Shown here: piece after piece, positions 1 to 8,884 of the stretch
Numbering within the stretch: the first letter of the stretch is position 1
How the letters are laid out: each line of letters opens with the position of its first letter
From: an uncultured Sphingomonadaceae bacterium
Lineage (GTDB): Bacteria > Pseudomonadota > Alphaproteobacteria > Sphingomonadales > Sphingomonadaceae
Reading direction: 5' to 3'
NCBI GenBank assembly: GCA_903871605.1
Contig: CAIQHF010000038.1
Span: 1 to 64,000 of the forward strand
DNA length: 64,000 bases
Made by a program: the position numbers and the translations under genes
Notes under the pieces: model-generated
The model's input: the letters and a program-made list of their open reading frames with translations, nothing else
What the model was told of the DNA's origin: nothing
Databases searched by the model: none

Positions 1-1
1 G

Positions 2-289
2 CAGGCGCTCAACATCCAGCAGGTCAACGGTGCGGTCGTCGACATGGACAAGATGACGCAGCAGAATGCGGCGATGGTCGAGCAGAGCACGGCGGCGGCG
101 CGCAGCCTCGCCAGCGAAGCCGACGATCTGACCGAGCTGGTTCAGCGCTTCCGCACCGGCGAGACCGCGCATGCCGCGCCGCAGGCGGCCGCCCGGCGCC
201 ACGCGGCGCCACCGCGGAAGCCGGCGCTGGTGCATGGCAATCTCGCGCTCGCCGGTGTCGAGGAGGATCAGGACTGGACCCGCTTTTGA
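2..289 (+). CDS. Methyl-accepting chemotaxis protein, C-terminal end (partial)
   Basis: Last 95 codons of a chemoreceptor gene that starts before the window. The stretch QQNAAMVEQSTAA is typical of the cytoplasmic coiled-coil signalling and methylation region of methyl-accepting chemotaxis proteins. An Ala/Arg/His-rich flexible tail follows. The protein ends in DWTRF, which fits the xWxxF C-terminal pentapeptide that tethers CheR/CheB in many receptors, so adaptation enzymes may dock here (inference). The ligand-binding and membrane parts are outside the window, so the stimulus is unknown. It sits 159 bp before a GGDEF-EAL gene on the same strand, with no clear terminator between. Confidence 0.9.
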   Translation, partial: QALNIQQVNGAVVDMDKMTQQNAAMVEQSTAAARSLASEADDLTELVQRFRTGETAHAAPQAAARRHAAPPRKPALVHGNLALAGVEEDQDWTRF

Positions 290-448
290 GCCGGACGGCG
301 CGCGACGGCGCCGATGACGATATCGGGCGCATGTTCGCCTAAGGTCTAATCCAAATCAATCGCACCTAGTAGTGTTGCGGTACGACAGCGCACGCCACCC
401 TTAACCTTCCCTAGTCAAATTGCCCTCGGCAGCCGCTGGGGTGGGACG

Positions 449-2422
449 ATGATCGGTAGGGCAATTCGCTGGCTTTCCAATCCGGGCGACGATCCTGCGC
501 TGGCCGTCGCGCAGGTTCGGCAGATGCAGCGTCAGATCCCGCTGCTCTACGGTTTGCTGCTGCTCAACGCGTCCGCGATCGCGATCACGCATTTCCGCTC
601 GGCGCCGAAACTGCTGACGCTCAGCCTGCCCGCGATCCTGCTGCTCGCGAGCATCGTGCGCATGGCCCACTGGGTGCAGGTGAGGGGGAGCGTCCCAACG
701 CCCGCCGAGGCCAAGCGCCAGCTCCAGACGACGACGATGCTCGCCGGCGTGCTGGCATCGGGCTATGTTCTGTGGGCGCTCCTGCTCGCCCCTTATGGCG
801 GCGCGTTCGAGCAGGCGCACGTGGCGCTGTTCATCTCGACCACGGTGATCGGCTGCATCTTCTGCCTGATGCACGCGCCGCAGGCAGCGACGCTCGTCGC
901 CGTCAGCGTCATTCCGCCCTATTTCTTCTTCTTCCTATTCTTTCACGAAAGCTCGTTCGCGCCGCTCGCGCTGAACGTCACCTTCGTCCTGATCGTCTTG
1001 TTGCGCGTGCTTTTCCGCAGCTTCGACAGCTTCCGCCGGTTGGTGCACTCGCAGGGCGAATTGTCGCTGCAGACGCAACAGATGGCGGAGCTCGCCCAGC
1101 AGAACCGCGCGCTCGCGATGACCGACAGCCTGACGAGCCTGCCCAATCGACGTTTTTTCTGCCGCGAGCTCGAATTGCTCGCCGGGCGCCGCGAGCATGG
1201 CTGTCGACCGTTCACCGTGATGCTGATCGACCTCGACTGCTTCAAGCCGATCAACGACACGCATGGACATCAGACCGGCGACCAGGTCCTGATCGAGATC
1301 GCCGGACGCCTACAGGAAGCGGCCGAGCCCGGGCGCGTCTGCCGGCTTGGCGGCGACGAGTTCGGCGTGCTGCTCGAAATGGCGCCGGCAGATGCCGAGC
1401 GGATCGCGCGGCGTGTCGTGCGCGCCGTCGGCGTGCCGCTGATCGTCGACGATCTCCGCCTGACGCTGGCGGCGTCGATCGGCCTCGCTGGCTTCCCGCA
1501 TGCGGGCGGTCGCGCGTCCGATCTGTTCGATCGCGCCGATTACGCGCTGTATCACAGCAAAAGAAGCGACCGCGGCGGCATCTCCGTCTTCACCCCCGAG
1601 ATGGAGGTCGCAATCCGTGCTGACCGGCGGATCGAATCCGCGCTACTCAGCGCGGACCTCGAGCAGGAGCTCGATATCAAGCTGCAACCGATCATCGATC
1701 TGAGCACTGGTCGCGTGCATGCGGCAGAAGTGCTGGTCAGGTGGACGAGCCCGATCATCGGATCGGTGCCCCCCGACCAGTTCATCCCGATCGCGGAGCG
1801 GACGAGCATCATCCATACGATCACGCTGATCGTCCTCGACCGGGCGCTGCAATTCGCCGCCGACGCCGCGCCCGACGTGGCACTCTCGATCAACATGTCG
1901 ACCTGCGATCTGAGCTCGGTCGATACGATCGACAAGATGATCGGGATGATCGATCGCGCCGGCCTGGCAAGCGGCCGGATCTGGTTCGAGGTGACCGAGA
2001 CCGCAGCGATGCGCAATTTCGATGCGGCGATCGTCGCACTCGAGCGACTGCGCGCGACGGGCGCCAGGATCGCGCTCGACGACTTCGGGACGGGTCATTC
2101 GAGCCTGAGCGCGATGCACCGGCTTCCGCTCGACACGATCAAGGTCGATCGCAGCTTCATATTGGCGCTGGACGATCCGTCGAGCCGGTCGATCGCCGAG
2201 GCGATCGTCGGCCTGTGCCGGACGCTGGGCATGGATTGCGTGGCGGAGGGCGTCGAAAGCAAGCGCCAGCTGGCGCGCCTGCAGGAGATGCGATGCGATC
2301 TGGCGCAGGGCTATTTGTTCGCCCAGCCGCTCGACCGCGCCAAGTTCCGCGCGCTTGTCGCTGAACAATCGCCCTGCTGGGTCGCCGTCGACGAGCCGCG
2401 CGCGCGGCTCAACGCGGCCTGA
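449..2422 (+). CDS. Membrane-bound GGDEF-EAL bifunctional c-di-GMP protein
   Basis: 657-residue c-di-GMP enzyme. Residues about 25-190 are hydrophobic, with roughly six membrane helices resembling a MASE-type sensor, followed by a Gln-rich linker. The GGDEF domain has an intact signature at residues 301-305 (RLGGDEFG), so diguanylate cyclase activity is possible. The product-inhibition RxxD site is not seen at its usual place just upstream (AEPG instead). The EAL domain starts as EVL at 427-429 and keeps DDFGTG (from 544), KVDRSF, AEGVES and QGYLFAQP, so phosphodiesterase activity is also possible. Which activity dominates cannot be told from sequence. The start is the ATG preceded by GGGGTGGGA. 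Confidence 0.93.
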   Translation: MIGRAIRWLSNPGDDPALAVAQVRQMQRQIPLLYGLLLLNASAIAITHFRSAPKLLTLSLPAILLLASIVRMAHWVQVRGSVPTPAEAKRQLQTTTMLAGVLASGYVLWALLLAPYGGAFEQAHVALFISTTVIGCIFCLMHAPQAATLVAVSVIPPYFFFFLFFHESSFAPLALNVTFVLIVLLRVLFRSFDSFRRLVHSQGELSLQTQQMAELAQQNRALAMTDSLTSLPNRRFFCRELELLAGRREHGCRPFTVMLIDLDCFKPINDTHGHQTGDQVLIEIAGRLQEAAEPGRVCRLGGDEFGVLLEMAPADAERIARRVVRAVGVPLIVDDLRLTLAASIGLAGFPHAGGRASDLFDRADYALYHSKRSDRGGISVFTPEMEVAIRADRRIESALLSADLEQELDIKLQPIIDLSTGRVHAAEVLVRWTSPIIGSVPPDQFIPIAERTSIIHTITLIVLDRALQFAADAAPDVALSINMSTCDLSSVDTIDKMIGMIDRAGLASGRIWFEVTETAAMRNFDAAIVALERLRATGARIALDDFGTGHSSLSAMHRLPLDTIKVDRSFILALDDPSSRSIAEAIVGLCRTLGMDCVAEGVESKRQLARLQEMRCDLAQGYLFAQPLDRAKFRALVAEQSPCWVAVDEPRARLNAA

Positions 2423-2648
2423 TCGGGCGGCCGCGAGGACCGGACATCGGCTCTGCCGTTGCGTGGCCGAAGCTGCGCTGAAGCCGTTCGCCGGTCAGCC
2501 TGGCGCCGGTGATCCGGATGTCATATTTGAGCGTCAGAGGATACGCGACAGCGAGAGCGGCCCATCAAGCATGTGACCTCGAACGGCGACAATTCCGCGC
2601 GATGCCGCGATCCGCTGCTCGCCTGTCATTTCCACGATTCCGGCGCCG

Positions 2649-3008
2649 CTATTTCCTCAGGCTTGCAAGATAGGCGATGATCGCTGCGCGTTCCGCCGCG
2701 TCCGATACCGAGATCGGCATTTTGGTGCCGGGCACCAGCGCCATCGGGCCAACCAGGAATCTGTCGAGCGTTGCCCTGTTCCAGCGCAACCCCGACGCCC
2801 GGAGTGCGGGCGAATAGCCGTAATCGGTCGATGCCGCCCTGCGGCCGACGACGCCGAAGAGATTGGGCCCGATCCCCGTGGGCCGGTCGGCGGTGTCGGT
2901 GTGGCACATCGAGCAACGCTGTCTGAACAGCGAAGCGCCATCCGGCGGCTGCGCCGTGGCGGGTGTCGCGATCGTCGCGGCAAGCATGAGGACGAACGCC
3001 GTCCGCAT
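2649..3008 (-). CDS. Small c-type cytochrome (class I)
   Basis: 119-residue periplasmic monohaem cytochrome c. A signal peptide of about 20 residues ends at ATAQ. The haem site is CSMCH (C32, C35, H36) and the distal ligand is probably M97 in PGTKMP; the IGPNLFGVVGR stretch is typical of the cytochrome c2/c552 group. The ATG at 3008 is chosen because GGAGGAG lies about ten bases upstream. The reading frame stays open for about 280 bp further upstream, where it encodes a PQQ-propeller-like blade (separate entry). It lies downstream of the P450 gene on the same strand, but 292 bp away, so it may be a separate unit. The redox partner is unknown. Confidence 0.85.
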   Translation of the reverse strand: MRTAFVLMLAATIATPATAQPPDGASLFRQRCSMCHTDTADRPTGIGPNLFGVVGRRAASTDYGYSPALRASGLRWNRATLDRFLVGPMALVPGTKMPISVSDAAERAAIIAYLASLRK

Positions 3009-3300
3009 CAATGTCGCACTCCTCCGCAATTGCTTTCTTGACACAGCATCGACGGCATAGACGGAGCCGCTGCTATCGGCGACGAATAGCTCCATGGGTA
3101 TCATCCGCGACCCTCCTTCGGCTCGGCAAATGAGCGGTCCGCGATGTTCGCCGCCGCGGACTCCGTCATCGTGGGCCTCGCAGGCGTTGCGGTCCATCGA
3201 CGACCAGCCGCCGACCGACCCCGCCTCGTGCCCGTCGATCGGGGCGTATCGCTCGCCGGTGGGAGCGATCGACCGGCCGGATGCGAACATCCTGTGGTCG
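3009..3300 (-). other. Gap with possible relic of a PQQ-type beta-propeller blade
   Basis: This 292 bp gap between the P450 stop and the cytochrome c start contains no convincing intact gene. On the minus strand, in frame with the cytochrome, about 3035-3120 encodes ELFVADSSGSVYAVDA, which resembles a blade motif of PQQ-dependent dehydrogenases (xVYAlDAxTGK). It runs without a stop into the cytochrome. It could be a remnant of a quinoprotein dehydrogenase gene once upstream of its cytochrome, or chance. Confidence 0.35.
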
Positions 3301-4524
3301 TTACCAGCTCAGCGGCACCGCCTTGGGGCCGACGACACCACCCGGCCAATAGCTGATCTCGGTCCCGGGGGTCAGCGTGAATTCGGGGATGCGGCGTAGG
3401 AACTCCTGGATGCACACCTTGATCTCGAGCCGCGCGAGGTGCGCGCCCATGCAGCTGTGGACGCCGCCCGCGAAGGCGAGCGTCGGCTTGCGCGGGCGAT
3501 GGAAATCGACCCGCTCGGGGTTCGGGAAGATGTCCGGGTCGTAGTTGCACGCCGGCAGGATGCTGGTGACGCGGTCGCCCTTCCGCATCAGAATGCCGCG
3601 GAGCTCGAAATCCTGGGTCAGCGTTCGGCCCGAGAAGGTGACGGTGAAGACGCGGAGCAGTTCCTCGACGACGTTGTTGATATTGTCGGGCTCGGCGATG
3701 ATCTCGTGGCGGCGGTCGGGATTCTGGGCGAGCCAGACGAAAATGTTGTTGAGCGTCGCGAATACCGTATCGAGCCCGGCGATGAACAGGAAGAAGACGA
3801 ATCCGAAGATCTCCTTCGCCGACATCGCCTCCCCGCCAGGACGGCCGTGGACGATGGCGCTGACCGCGCCGCCGTCAGGGTGTGCCGCCTTGTCCTTGAT
3901 GACCGCCTGCAGATAGGCTGTCACCTCGCCCATCACCTGACCGGCGAGCGCATGGTCCTGCGCGTGGAGCAAGCCCATCGCCCAGCGGACGAATTCGTCC
4001 ATCATGCTGCGCGGCAGGCCCATGATGTCTAGGAACACGCCGACCGGGAGCGGTCGGCCGAAATCCTTGGCGAACTCGCAGTGGCGCTTGTCGATGAATC
4101 CGTCGATCAGCTCGTTGGCGAGCCGGCGGATCGCGCCCTCGAGCGTGCCGATCGTCTTGGGCGACACCAGCGGATCGACGATCGCGCGATATTTGCGATG
4201 CTCGGGCGGCTCGATCTCGAGCGGGATGATCCGCCAATAATCGTCGGGATCGCGCGGGAAGGGGCCGGTGCCCGCGGCCGTGAAATATTCGGGATGGCGC
4301 AGCACGAAGAAGGCGTCGTCATATTTGATCAGGTTCCAGGCGGCATGGCTGTGCTCGCTCGTGTCGAAGAAGATCGGCGGCGCCTTGCCGTGCAGCCCGG
4401 CCATGAATGCGTGCGGAGCGGCGAGGAAGTCCGACCCCTCGGTGATCCCGGCATGGTAATAGAGCGCGGGCGGGACGTGCGCGGGGATCTGTATTCCAGT
4501 TGTGCTCGCTACGGTGGCTGGCAT
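3301..4524 (-). CDS. Cytochrome P450, CYP101-like
   Basis: 407-residue soluble class I P450. The haem-thiolate loop is FAGGVHSCMG with C358 as axial ligand, the I-helix oxygen site is AGLDT (249-253) and the K-helix ExxR is E288-R291. The C-terminal stretch (RIPEFTLTPG, then PKAVPLSW) closely recalls P450cam, as does IPLEIEPPEHR near residue 100. By hand alignment the camphor-binding Tyr96 of P450cam corresponds to Trp97 here, so a different, probably terpenoid-like hydrophobic substrate is likely (inference). The ATG at 4524 has GAGGAGA upstream; a TTG 39 bp earlier is less likely. Its ferredoxin gene lies 35 bp upstream; no ferredoxin reductase gene is nearby. Confidence 0.93.
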   Translation of the reverse strand: MPATVASTTGIQIPAHVPPALYYHAGITEGSDFLAAPHAFMAGLHGKAPPIFFDTSEHSHAAWNLIKYDDAFFVLRHPEYFTAAGTGPFPRDPDDYWRIIPLEIEPPEHRKYRAIVDPLVSPKTIGTLEGAIRRLANELIDGFIDKRHCEFAKDFGRPLPVGVFLDIMGLPRSMMDEFVRWAMGLLHAQDHALAGQVMGEVTAYLQAVIKDKAAHPDGGAVSAIVHGRPGGEAMSAKEIFGFVFFLFIAGLDTVFATLNNIFVWLAQNPDRRHEIIAEPDNINNVVEELLRVFTVTFSGRTLTQDFELRGILMRKGDRVTSILPACNYDPDIFPNPERVDFHRPRKPTLAFAGGVHSCMGAHLARLEIKVCIQEFLRRIPEFTLTPGTEISYWPGGVVGPKAVPLSW

Positions 4525-4559
4525 GGTCGCTCTCTCCTCGGTCCGCGGCATTGAGCCGT

Positions 4560-4883
4560 TCAATATTGGGCTTCGGGAAGATGGACGACGAGCCCGTCGA
4601 GCGTGTCGTCGACGGTGATCTGGCAGCTCAGCCGGCTGGTCGGCCGACGTTCGGCGGCGACGGCATCGAGCATTTCATCCTCGGTCGCCGACGGCGATCC
4701 GACGCGGCCGATCCAGGCCTCGTCGACATAGCAATGGCAGGTCGCGCAGGCGAGACCGCCGCCGCACTCCGCGGCAATTCCCTCGATCATATTGTTGATC
4801 GCGCCTTGCATGACGCTGTCGCCGGTCGGCACGTCGACGGCGTGCCGCGCGCCGGCTTGGTCGACATAGGTGATGACAGCCAT
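4560..4883 (-). CDS. [2Fe-2S] ferredoxin, putidaredoxin/adrenodoxin type
   Basis: 107-residue electron carrier for the P450 encoded just downstream. The cluster ligands follow the vertebrate-type pattern C-x5-C-x2-C (C40, C46, C49) with the fourth at C87 (RLSCQI). Length and the C-terminal VVHLPEAQY match putidaredoxin-like proteins. The ATG at 4883 has GAAGAGGA upstream; the open frame continues further but the added residues look unlike ferredoxin. The gene is first in a ferredoxin-P450 unit and diverges from a TetR regulator, the usual arrangement for local control. The FAD reductase that feeds it must be encoded elsewhere. Confidence 0.93.
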   Translation of the reverse strand: MAVITYVDQAGARHAVDVPTGDSVMQGAINNMIEGIAAECGGGLACATCHCYVDEAWIGRVGSPSATEDEMLDAVAAERRPTSRLSCQITVDDTLDGLVVHLPEAQY

Positions 4884-4907
4884 TGCGCATCCTCTTCGCA
4901 CCGCCGA

Positions 4908-4918
4908 GAACGGCGTTC
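4908..4918. promoter_or_regulatory. Possible TetR operator (11 bp palindrome)
   Basis: GAAC-GGC-GTTC is a perfect inverted repeat in the short gap between the ferredoxin start and the divergent TetR gene, 25 bp upstream of the ferredoxin ATG. The position suits a TetR-family repressor, but the palindrome is short and no second copy was found. Confidence 0.3.
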
Positions 4919-4963
4919 CCAGGTGGCGGCTTAGCAGCGTGCGAGATAGCGAGGAAGAAGATT

Positions 4964-5662
4964 GTGCGCGCAGCAAACGGAATTGACACGCTGATGGACG
5001 ATGATCACCCGGGCGTTGCGCCACCGCCGTTACCGCGAGCGCCAGACGACGAGCGCACCCGCCAGATCATCGATGCCGCCTATGCGCTGCTCGGCGAGTC
5101 GGGGCTCGAGGGTCTGACCATCCGTGCCGTGCTCGGGCGGACCGGGCTCGCACGGCGCGCCTTCTACGAGCGCTTTGCCGTCAAGGACGAACTGGTGCTC
5201 GCCTTGTTCGAGCACGTCATCCATCTCGCCGCCGCCCATTATGCGATCGAGGTCCAGCGATGGGCCGACCCGCTCGATCAATTGCGGACCGTGATCAACG
5301 CAATCGCGCTCGGCGGCCTCGTCGACGACGACGCGGGGATCGAGCCCAACAATCGCCACGCCGTGGCGATGAGCCGCGAGCATCTTCGCCTCGCCGAGAC
5401 CCGCCCGGCCGATCTGCAGCGTGCGCTGAGGCCCCTGCTCGATCTGATCGCTCAACTGCTGGCGGACGGAATGGCGGCCGGGACGATCCGCGTCTCGTCA
5501 CCGCACCGCATGGCATCGCTCGTCTATAATCTGGTCGCGACCACCGTCCATGCCGAATTCCTCTCCGAAGACAGTGGTGCGGACCGTGCGAGGCGCAGCG
5601 AACTCGCCGAGGACGTCTGGCAATTTTGCCGGCTGGGCATATCGGCGCAGAGCGCTCGATAG
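4964..5662 (+). CDS. TetR/AcrR family transcriptional regulator
   Basis: About 232 residues. The N-terminal TetR helix-turn-helix is seen as RQIIDAAYALLGESGLEGLT followed by GLARRAFYERFAVKDEL; the C-terminal all-helical ligand domain is not assignable to a subgroup. I chose the GTG at 4964 because AGGAAGAAG lies just upstream. The ATG at 4994 in the same frame is an alternative but has no clear ribosome site. It diverges from the ferredoxin-P450 unit, so control of those genes, perhaps with the P450 substrate as inducer, is the simplest reading (inference). It could also act on the molybdenum hydroxylase operon downstream. Confidence 0.88.
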   Translation: MRAANGIDTLMDDDHPGVAPPPLPRAPDDERTRQIIDAAYALLGESGLEGLTIRAVLGRTGLARRAFYERFAVKDELVLALFEHVIHLAAAHYAIEVQRWADPLDQLRTVINAIALGGLVDDDAGIEPNNRHAVAMSREHLRLAETRPADLQRALRPLLDLIAQLLADGMAAGTIRVSSPHRMASLVYNLVATTVHAEFLSEDSGADRARRSELAEDVWQFCRLGISAQSAR

Positions 5663-5791
5663 GCGAAGATCGCCCGGCGTCGTCATGGTCACCGGAGGCC
5701 GCCACGCCCATCGGGCAGTCGACCGAAGGCCACGTCGCGCGAACCGCGCGCATATTGGCACCAACGCGTCGGCCGCGCATTGTCCCGCGTC

Positions 5792-6715
5792 ATGACCGAC
5801 AACGACTCCGTGCTCGCCGCATTCCGCCTTTGGCAAGGCGCCCCGATGGCGCTCGCCACCGTCGTCTCGACCTGGGGTTCGGCGCCGCGCCCGCGCGGCA
5901 GCCACATGCTGGTCCACGCCGATGGCCGCATGGAAGGCTCGGTATCGGGCGGCTGCGTCGAGGGCGACGTGCTGGCGCTCGCCGCCGAGGTGATCGCCAG
6001 CGGCCGGTCCGAGCGGCGCCGATATGGTGTCGCCGACGGCGCCGCATGGGAGGTGGGGCTGCCCTGCGGCGGCACGATCGAGGTGCTGGTCCAGCCCGTC
6101 GGCGACGATGGTTTTCCAGGCGGCTTGTTCGACGCCATCGATACGGCGAGGAACGAAGGACGCGGCGTAACCGTCCATACCGATCTCGAGACGGGTCGGA
6201 GCGGCCTTGCCCCCATCGTTGGCGGAACGGATTTCGCCAACCACTATTCCGCGTCGCGGCAACTCCTCATCGTCGGCGCCGTCCAGATCGCCCAGGCGCT
6301 GGCGAAGATCGCCGCGACGCTGGGCGTCAGCACGACGGTGATCGATCCGCGCGGGCGGTTCCTGACGCCGGAGCGCTTCCCACAGGTCCGACTGGACGAT
6401 CGCTGGCCCGACGAGGCGGTCTCGAGCTATCGCCCGGGCGCCTCGACCGCGGTGATCACGCTCAGCCACGATCCCAAGATCGACGATCCCGCGCTCATCG
6501 CCGCGCTTGCCGCGCCGACGGGCTATATCGCGGCGCTGGGCTCGCGGCGAAGCCACGCGGCGCGTCTCGACCGCCTGGCCGCGCAGGGGATCGCCGCTGC
6601 CGACCTCGCGCGGATCGAAGGACCGGCAGGAATCGACATCGGCGCGCTGGGTGCAGCCGAGATCGCGTTGTCGGTCGCCGCGGGGATGGTCAGGGCACTG
6701 CATGATCGCGCCTGA
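5792..6715 (+). CDS. XdhC/CoxI family molybdenum cofactor sulfuration chaperone
   Basis: 307-residue XdhC-like protein. The N-terminal XdhC_CoxI domain shows GSAPRPRGSHMLV and GSVSGGCVEGDV, then GLPCGGTIEV; the C-terminal Rossmann half ends with YIAALGSRRSHAARLDRL, typical of the family. Such proteins bind molybdenum cofactor, help add its terminal sulfido ligand and insert it into xanthine oxidase-family enzymes; PaoD plays this role for E. coli PaoABC. It is first in an operon with a MobA-like transferase and three hydroxylase subunits, which fixes the client as the enzyme encoded downstream. The ATG at 5792 is preferred to an in-frame TTG 12 bp earlier. Confidence 0.9.
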   Translation: MTDNDSVLAAFRLWQGAPMALATVVSTWGSAPRPRGSHMLVHADGRMEGSVSGGCVEGDVLALAAEVIASGRSERRRYGVADGAAWEVGLPCGGTIEVLVQPVGDDGFPGGLFDAIDTARNEGRGVTVHTDLETGRSGLAPIVGGTDFANHYSASRQLLIVGAVQIAQALAKIAATLGVSTTVIDPRGRFLTPERFPQVRLDDRWPDEAVSSYRPGASTAVITLSHDPKIDDPALIAALAAPTGYIAALGSRRSHAARLDRLAAQGIAAADLARIEGPAGIDIGALGAAEIALSVAAGMVRALHDRA

Positions 6716-7313
6716 CGTGGTCGCGGTGATCCTGCTGGCGGCAGGGGCCTCGCGCCGTTTCGGCTCGCGCGACAAATTGGCGGAGCCGCTGGGCGATCTG
6801 CCGCTTGGGCTCCATGCCGCGACGATGCTCGACGCGCTGCCGTTCGCGGCCAAGATCGCCGTGACACGCGCGGGCGGCCCGGATTTCGCGTCGGCCGGGT
6901 TCACACCCGTAGTCAATCCCGATCCGGACGCCGGCCAGTCCGGGTCGATCCGCCTGGGTCTCGCCGAGGCGCTCCGCGCGGAGCCGCGCGCGGTGCTCGT
7001 CGCGTTGGCGGATATGCCGTTCGTGACCGTCGCGCACGTCGAGGCATTGCTGGCCTGTCTCGATGAGTGGCACCCCGTCGTCGGTTCGACCGATGCGGTG
7101 CAGGCCGGCCCGCCGGTGATCTTCGGGGCTTCGCAGTTCGCCAGGCTTCGTTCGCTGACCGGCGATGCCGGCGCGCGCGCGCTGCTCGGCGACGCGGCGC
7201 TGATCGCGGCACCAGCCGCGGAACTCGCCGACATCGACACACCCGACGACCTGCCGGCCGGCACCCGATGTCGGCACCGTCGGCGAGATCTCCCGGTCGC
7301 GGGAAACCATTAA
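6702..7313 (+). CDS. MobA/MocA-like molybdenum cofactor nucleotidyltransferase
   Basis: 203-residue NTP transferase of the MobA superfamily. The N-terminal nucleotide-binding motif is LLAAGASRRFGSRDKL, with further family signatures in GQSGSIRLG and ALADMPF. The family joins CMP or GMP to molybdopterin; the client enzyme is of the xanthine oxidase family, which in bacteria often uses the cytosine dinucleotide form, so a MocA-like CTP-specific role is likely (inference). The start overlaps the end of the XdhC gene by 14 bp, implying translational coupling. The last residues (RCRHRRRDLPVAGNH) are unusual and probably unstructured. Confidence 0.88.
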   Translation: MIAPDVVAVILLAAGASRRFGSRDKLAEPLGDLPLGLHAATMLDALPFAAKIAVTRAGGPDFASAGFTPVVNPDPDAGQSGSIRLGLAEALRAEPRAVLVALADMPFVTVAHVEALLACLDEWHPVVGSTDAVQAGPPVIFGASQFARLRSLTGDAGARALLGDAALIAAPAAELADIDTPDDLPAGTRCRHRRRDLPVAGNH

Positions 7314-7355
7314 CCTACCGCGCGTTCTACCCTGATGCAGCAAGGGGATAGGTCC

Positions 7356-7907
7356 ATGCACTTCACGATCAATGGGCGTGGCTTCGATGCGGACGTCGAC
7401 ATCCGCACGTCGATCCTCGATCTGTGTCGCGAGCATCTCGGGCTGACCGGCGCGAAGAAGGGCTGCGATCACGGCCAGTGCGGCGCCTGCACGATGCTGA
7501 TCAACGGCAGGCGCGTGAACAGCTGCCTGACGCTCGCCGTGATGCACCAGGACGACGAGATCGTGACGATAGAGGGGCTCGGGCAGGTCGATGATCTGCA
7601 TCCGCTCCAGCAGGCCTTCGTCCGCCACGACGGATACCAATGCGGCTATTGCACGCCTGGCCAGATCTGTTCGGCCGCGGGCATGCTCGATGAGATCACG
7701 CGGGGCTGGCCGAGCCATGTCAGCGATGATCTGGCGAAACCGAGCCTCGACGACGATGAAATCGCCGAACGGATGAGCGGCAATCTCTGCCGCTGCGCCG
7801 CCTACCCGAACATCGTCGATGCCATCCGCGAGGTCGGCAGCGCCGCGCCTGCGGGGCGCACGGCCGATGCGAAGGATGCGGCGATGGCGGAGGAGATCGT
7901 CGCATGA
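7356..7907 (+). CDS. Molybdenum hydroxylase, [2Fe-2S] subunit (PaoA-like)
   Basis: 183-residue small subunit carrying two [2Fe-2S] clusters. The plant-ferredoxin-type site is C37, C42, C45 and C57 ([10 protein letters not shown]); the second, helical site is C96/C99 (QCGYCTPGQ) and C145/C147 (NLCRCAAY). Unlike E. coli PaoA there is no twin-arginine leader at the start, so a cytoplasmic enzyme is expected. The ATG at 7356 follows AGGGGATAGG; an ATG 21 bp earlier lacks a ribosome site. Electrons run from the Mo subunit through these clusters to the FAD subunit, whose gene overlaps this one by 4 bp. Confidence 0.92.
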   Translation: MHFTINGRGFDADVDIRTSILDLCREHLGLTGAKKGCDHGQCGACTMLINGRRVNSCLTLAVMHQDDEIVTIEGLGQVDDLHPLQQAFVRHDGYQCGYCTPGQICSAAGMLDEITRGWPSHVSDDLAKPSLDDDEIAERMSGNLCRCAAYPNIVDAIREVGSAAPAGRTADAKDAAMAEEIVA

Positions 7908-8884
7908 AGAGCTTTGCCTACGAACGGGCCGAGACGCCGGAGGCCGCGGTTCGCGACATCGATGGTGCGACGGCGAGATTCATCGCCGGGGGCACCAACC
8001 TGCTCGACCTAATGAAGCTCCAGGTCGAGACGCCGACCAAGCTGGTCGACATCAGCCGGCTCGATCTCGCTTCGATCGATAGGCGCGACGATGGCGGGCT
8101 GACGATCGGCGCGCTCGTGCCGAACAGCGATCTCGCCGCCGACCCGCAGGTCATCGCCGGCTATGAGGTGCTCAGCCGCGCGCTGCTCGCCGGCGCGTCG
8201 GGGCAGTTGCGCAACAAGGCATCGACCGGCGGCAACCTGCTCCAGCGGACGCGCTGTTATTATTTCTATGATACCGCCTCGCGCTGCAACAAGCGGTCGC
8301 CGGGCAGCGGCTGCGACGCGATCGGGGGCGTCAACCGCATCCTCGCCGTGCTGGGTACCAGCCCGCACTGCATCGCGACGCATCCAAGCGACATGGCCGT
8401 CGCGATGCGCGCGCTCGACGCGACGATCCTGACACTCAAGCCCGACGGCGATCGACGCCGGATATCGATCCACGCTCTGTATCGTCTGCCCGGCGACACC
8501 CCGCATATCGAGACGGTGCTCGAGCCAGGCGAGTTGATCACGCACGTCGAATTGCCCAAGCCCGTCGCCGGCAGGCAGGTCTATCGCAAGGTGCGCGACC
8601 GGGCGTCCTATGCCTTCGCGCTGGTATCGGTCGCAGCGATCGTCGCGGTGGAGGAGGGCAGGATCGCCAGCGCATCGCTCGCCTTTGGCGGCCTTGGTCC
8701 GATGCCGTGGAGGAACGCGGCGGTCGAGGCGGCCCTGGTGGGACAGGCGCCGAGCGCCGACGCGTTCGCGGCGGCGGCCGATGCGCTCGTCGCGGATGCC
8801 AGAGGCTATGGCGCGAACGATTTCAAGATCCCGCTGGCGCGACGGACGTTGATCGCGACGCTACGCGATCTGACGGGAGCATGA
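7904..8884 (+). CDS. Molybdenum hydroxylase, FAD subunit with extra [4Fe-4S] site (PaoB-like)
   Basis: 326-residue FAD-binding medium subunit of a xanthine oxidase-family enzyme. The FAD loop is [13 protein letters not shown] and [10 protein letters not shown]. After it comes an insertion with C118, C128, C137 and C156 ([10 protein letters not shown] and [11 protein letters not shown]), the arrangement that holds a [4Fe-4S] cluster in PaoB and 4-hydroxybenzoyl-CoA reductase-type subunits. This marks it as the PaoABC type rather than ordinary xanthine dehydrogenase. The ATGA overlap with the upstream gene and a second ATGA overlap with the Mo subunit show a tightly coupled operon. Confidence 0.92.
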   Translation: MKSFAYERAETPEAAVRDIDGATARFIAGGTNLLDLMKLQVETPTKLVDISRLDLASIDRRDDGGLTIGALVPNSDLAADPQVIAGYEVLSRALLAGASGQLRNKASTGGNLLQRTRCYYFYDTASRCNKRSPGSGCDAIGGVNRILAVLGTSPHCIATHPSDMAVAMRALDATILTLKPDGDRRRISIHALYRLPGDTPHIETVLEPGELITHVELPKPVAGRQVYRKVRDRASYAFALVSVAAIVAVEEGRIASASLAFGGLGPMPWRNAAVEAALVGQAPSADAFAAAADALVADARGYGANDFKIPLARRTLIATLRDLTGA

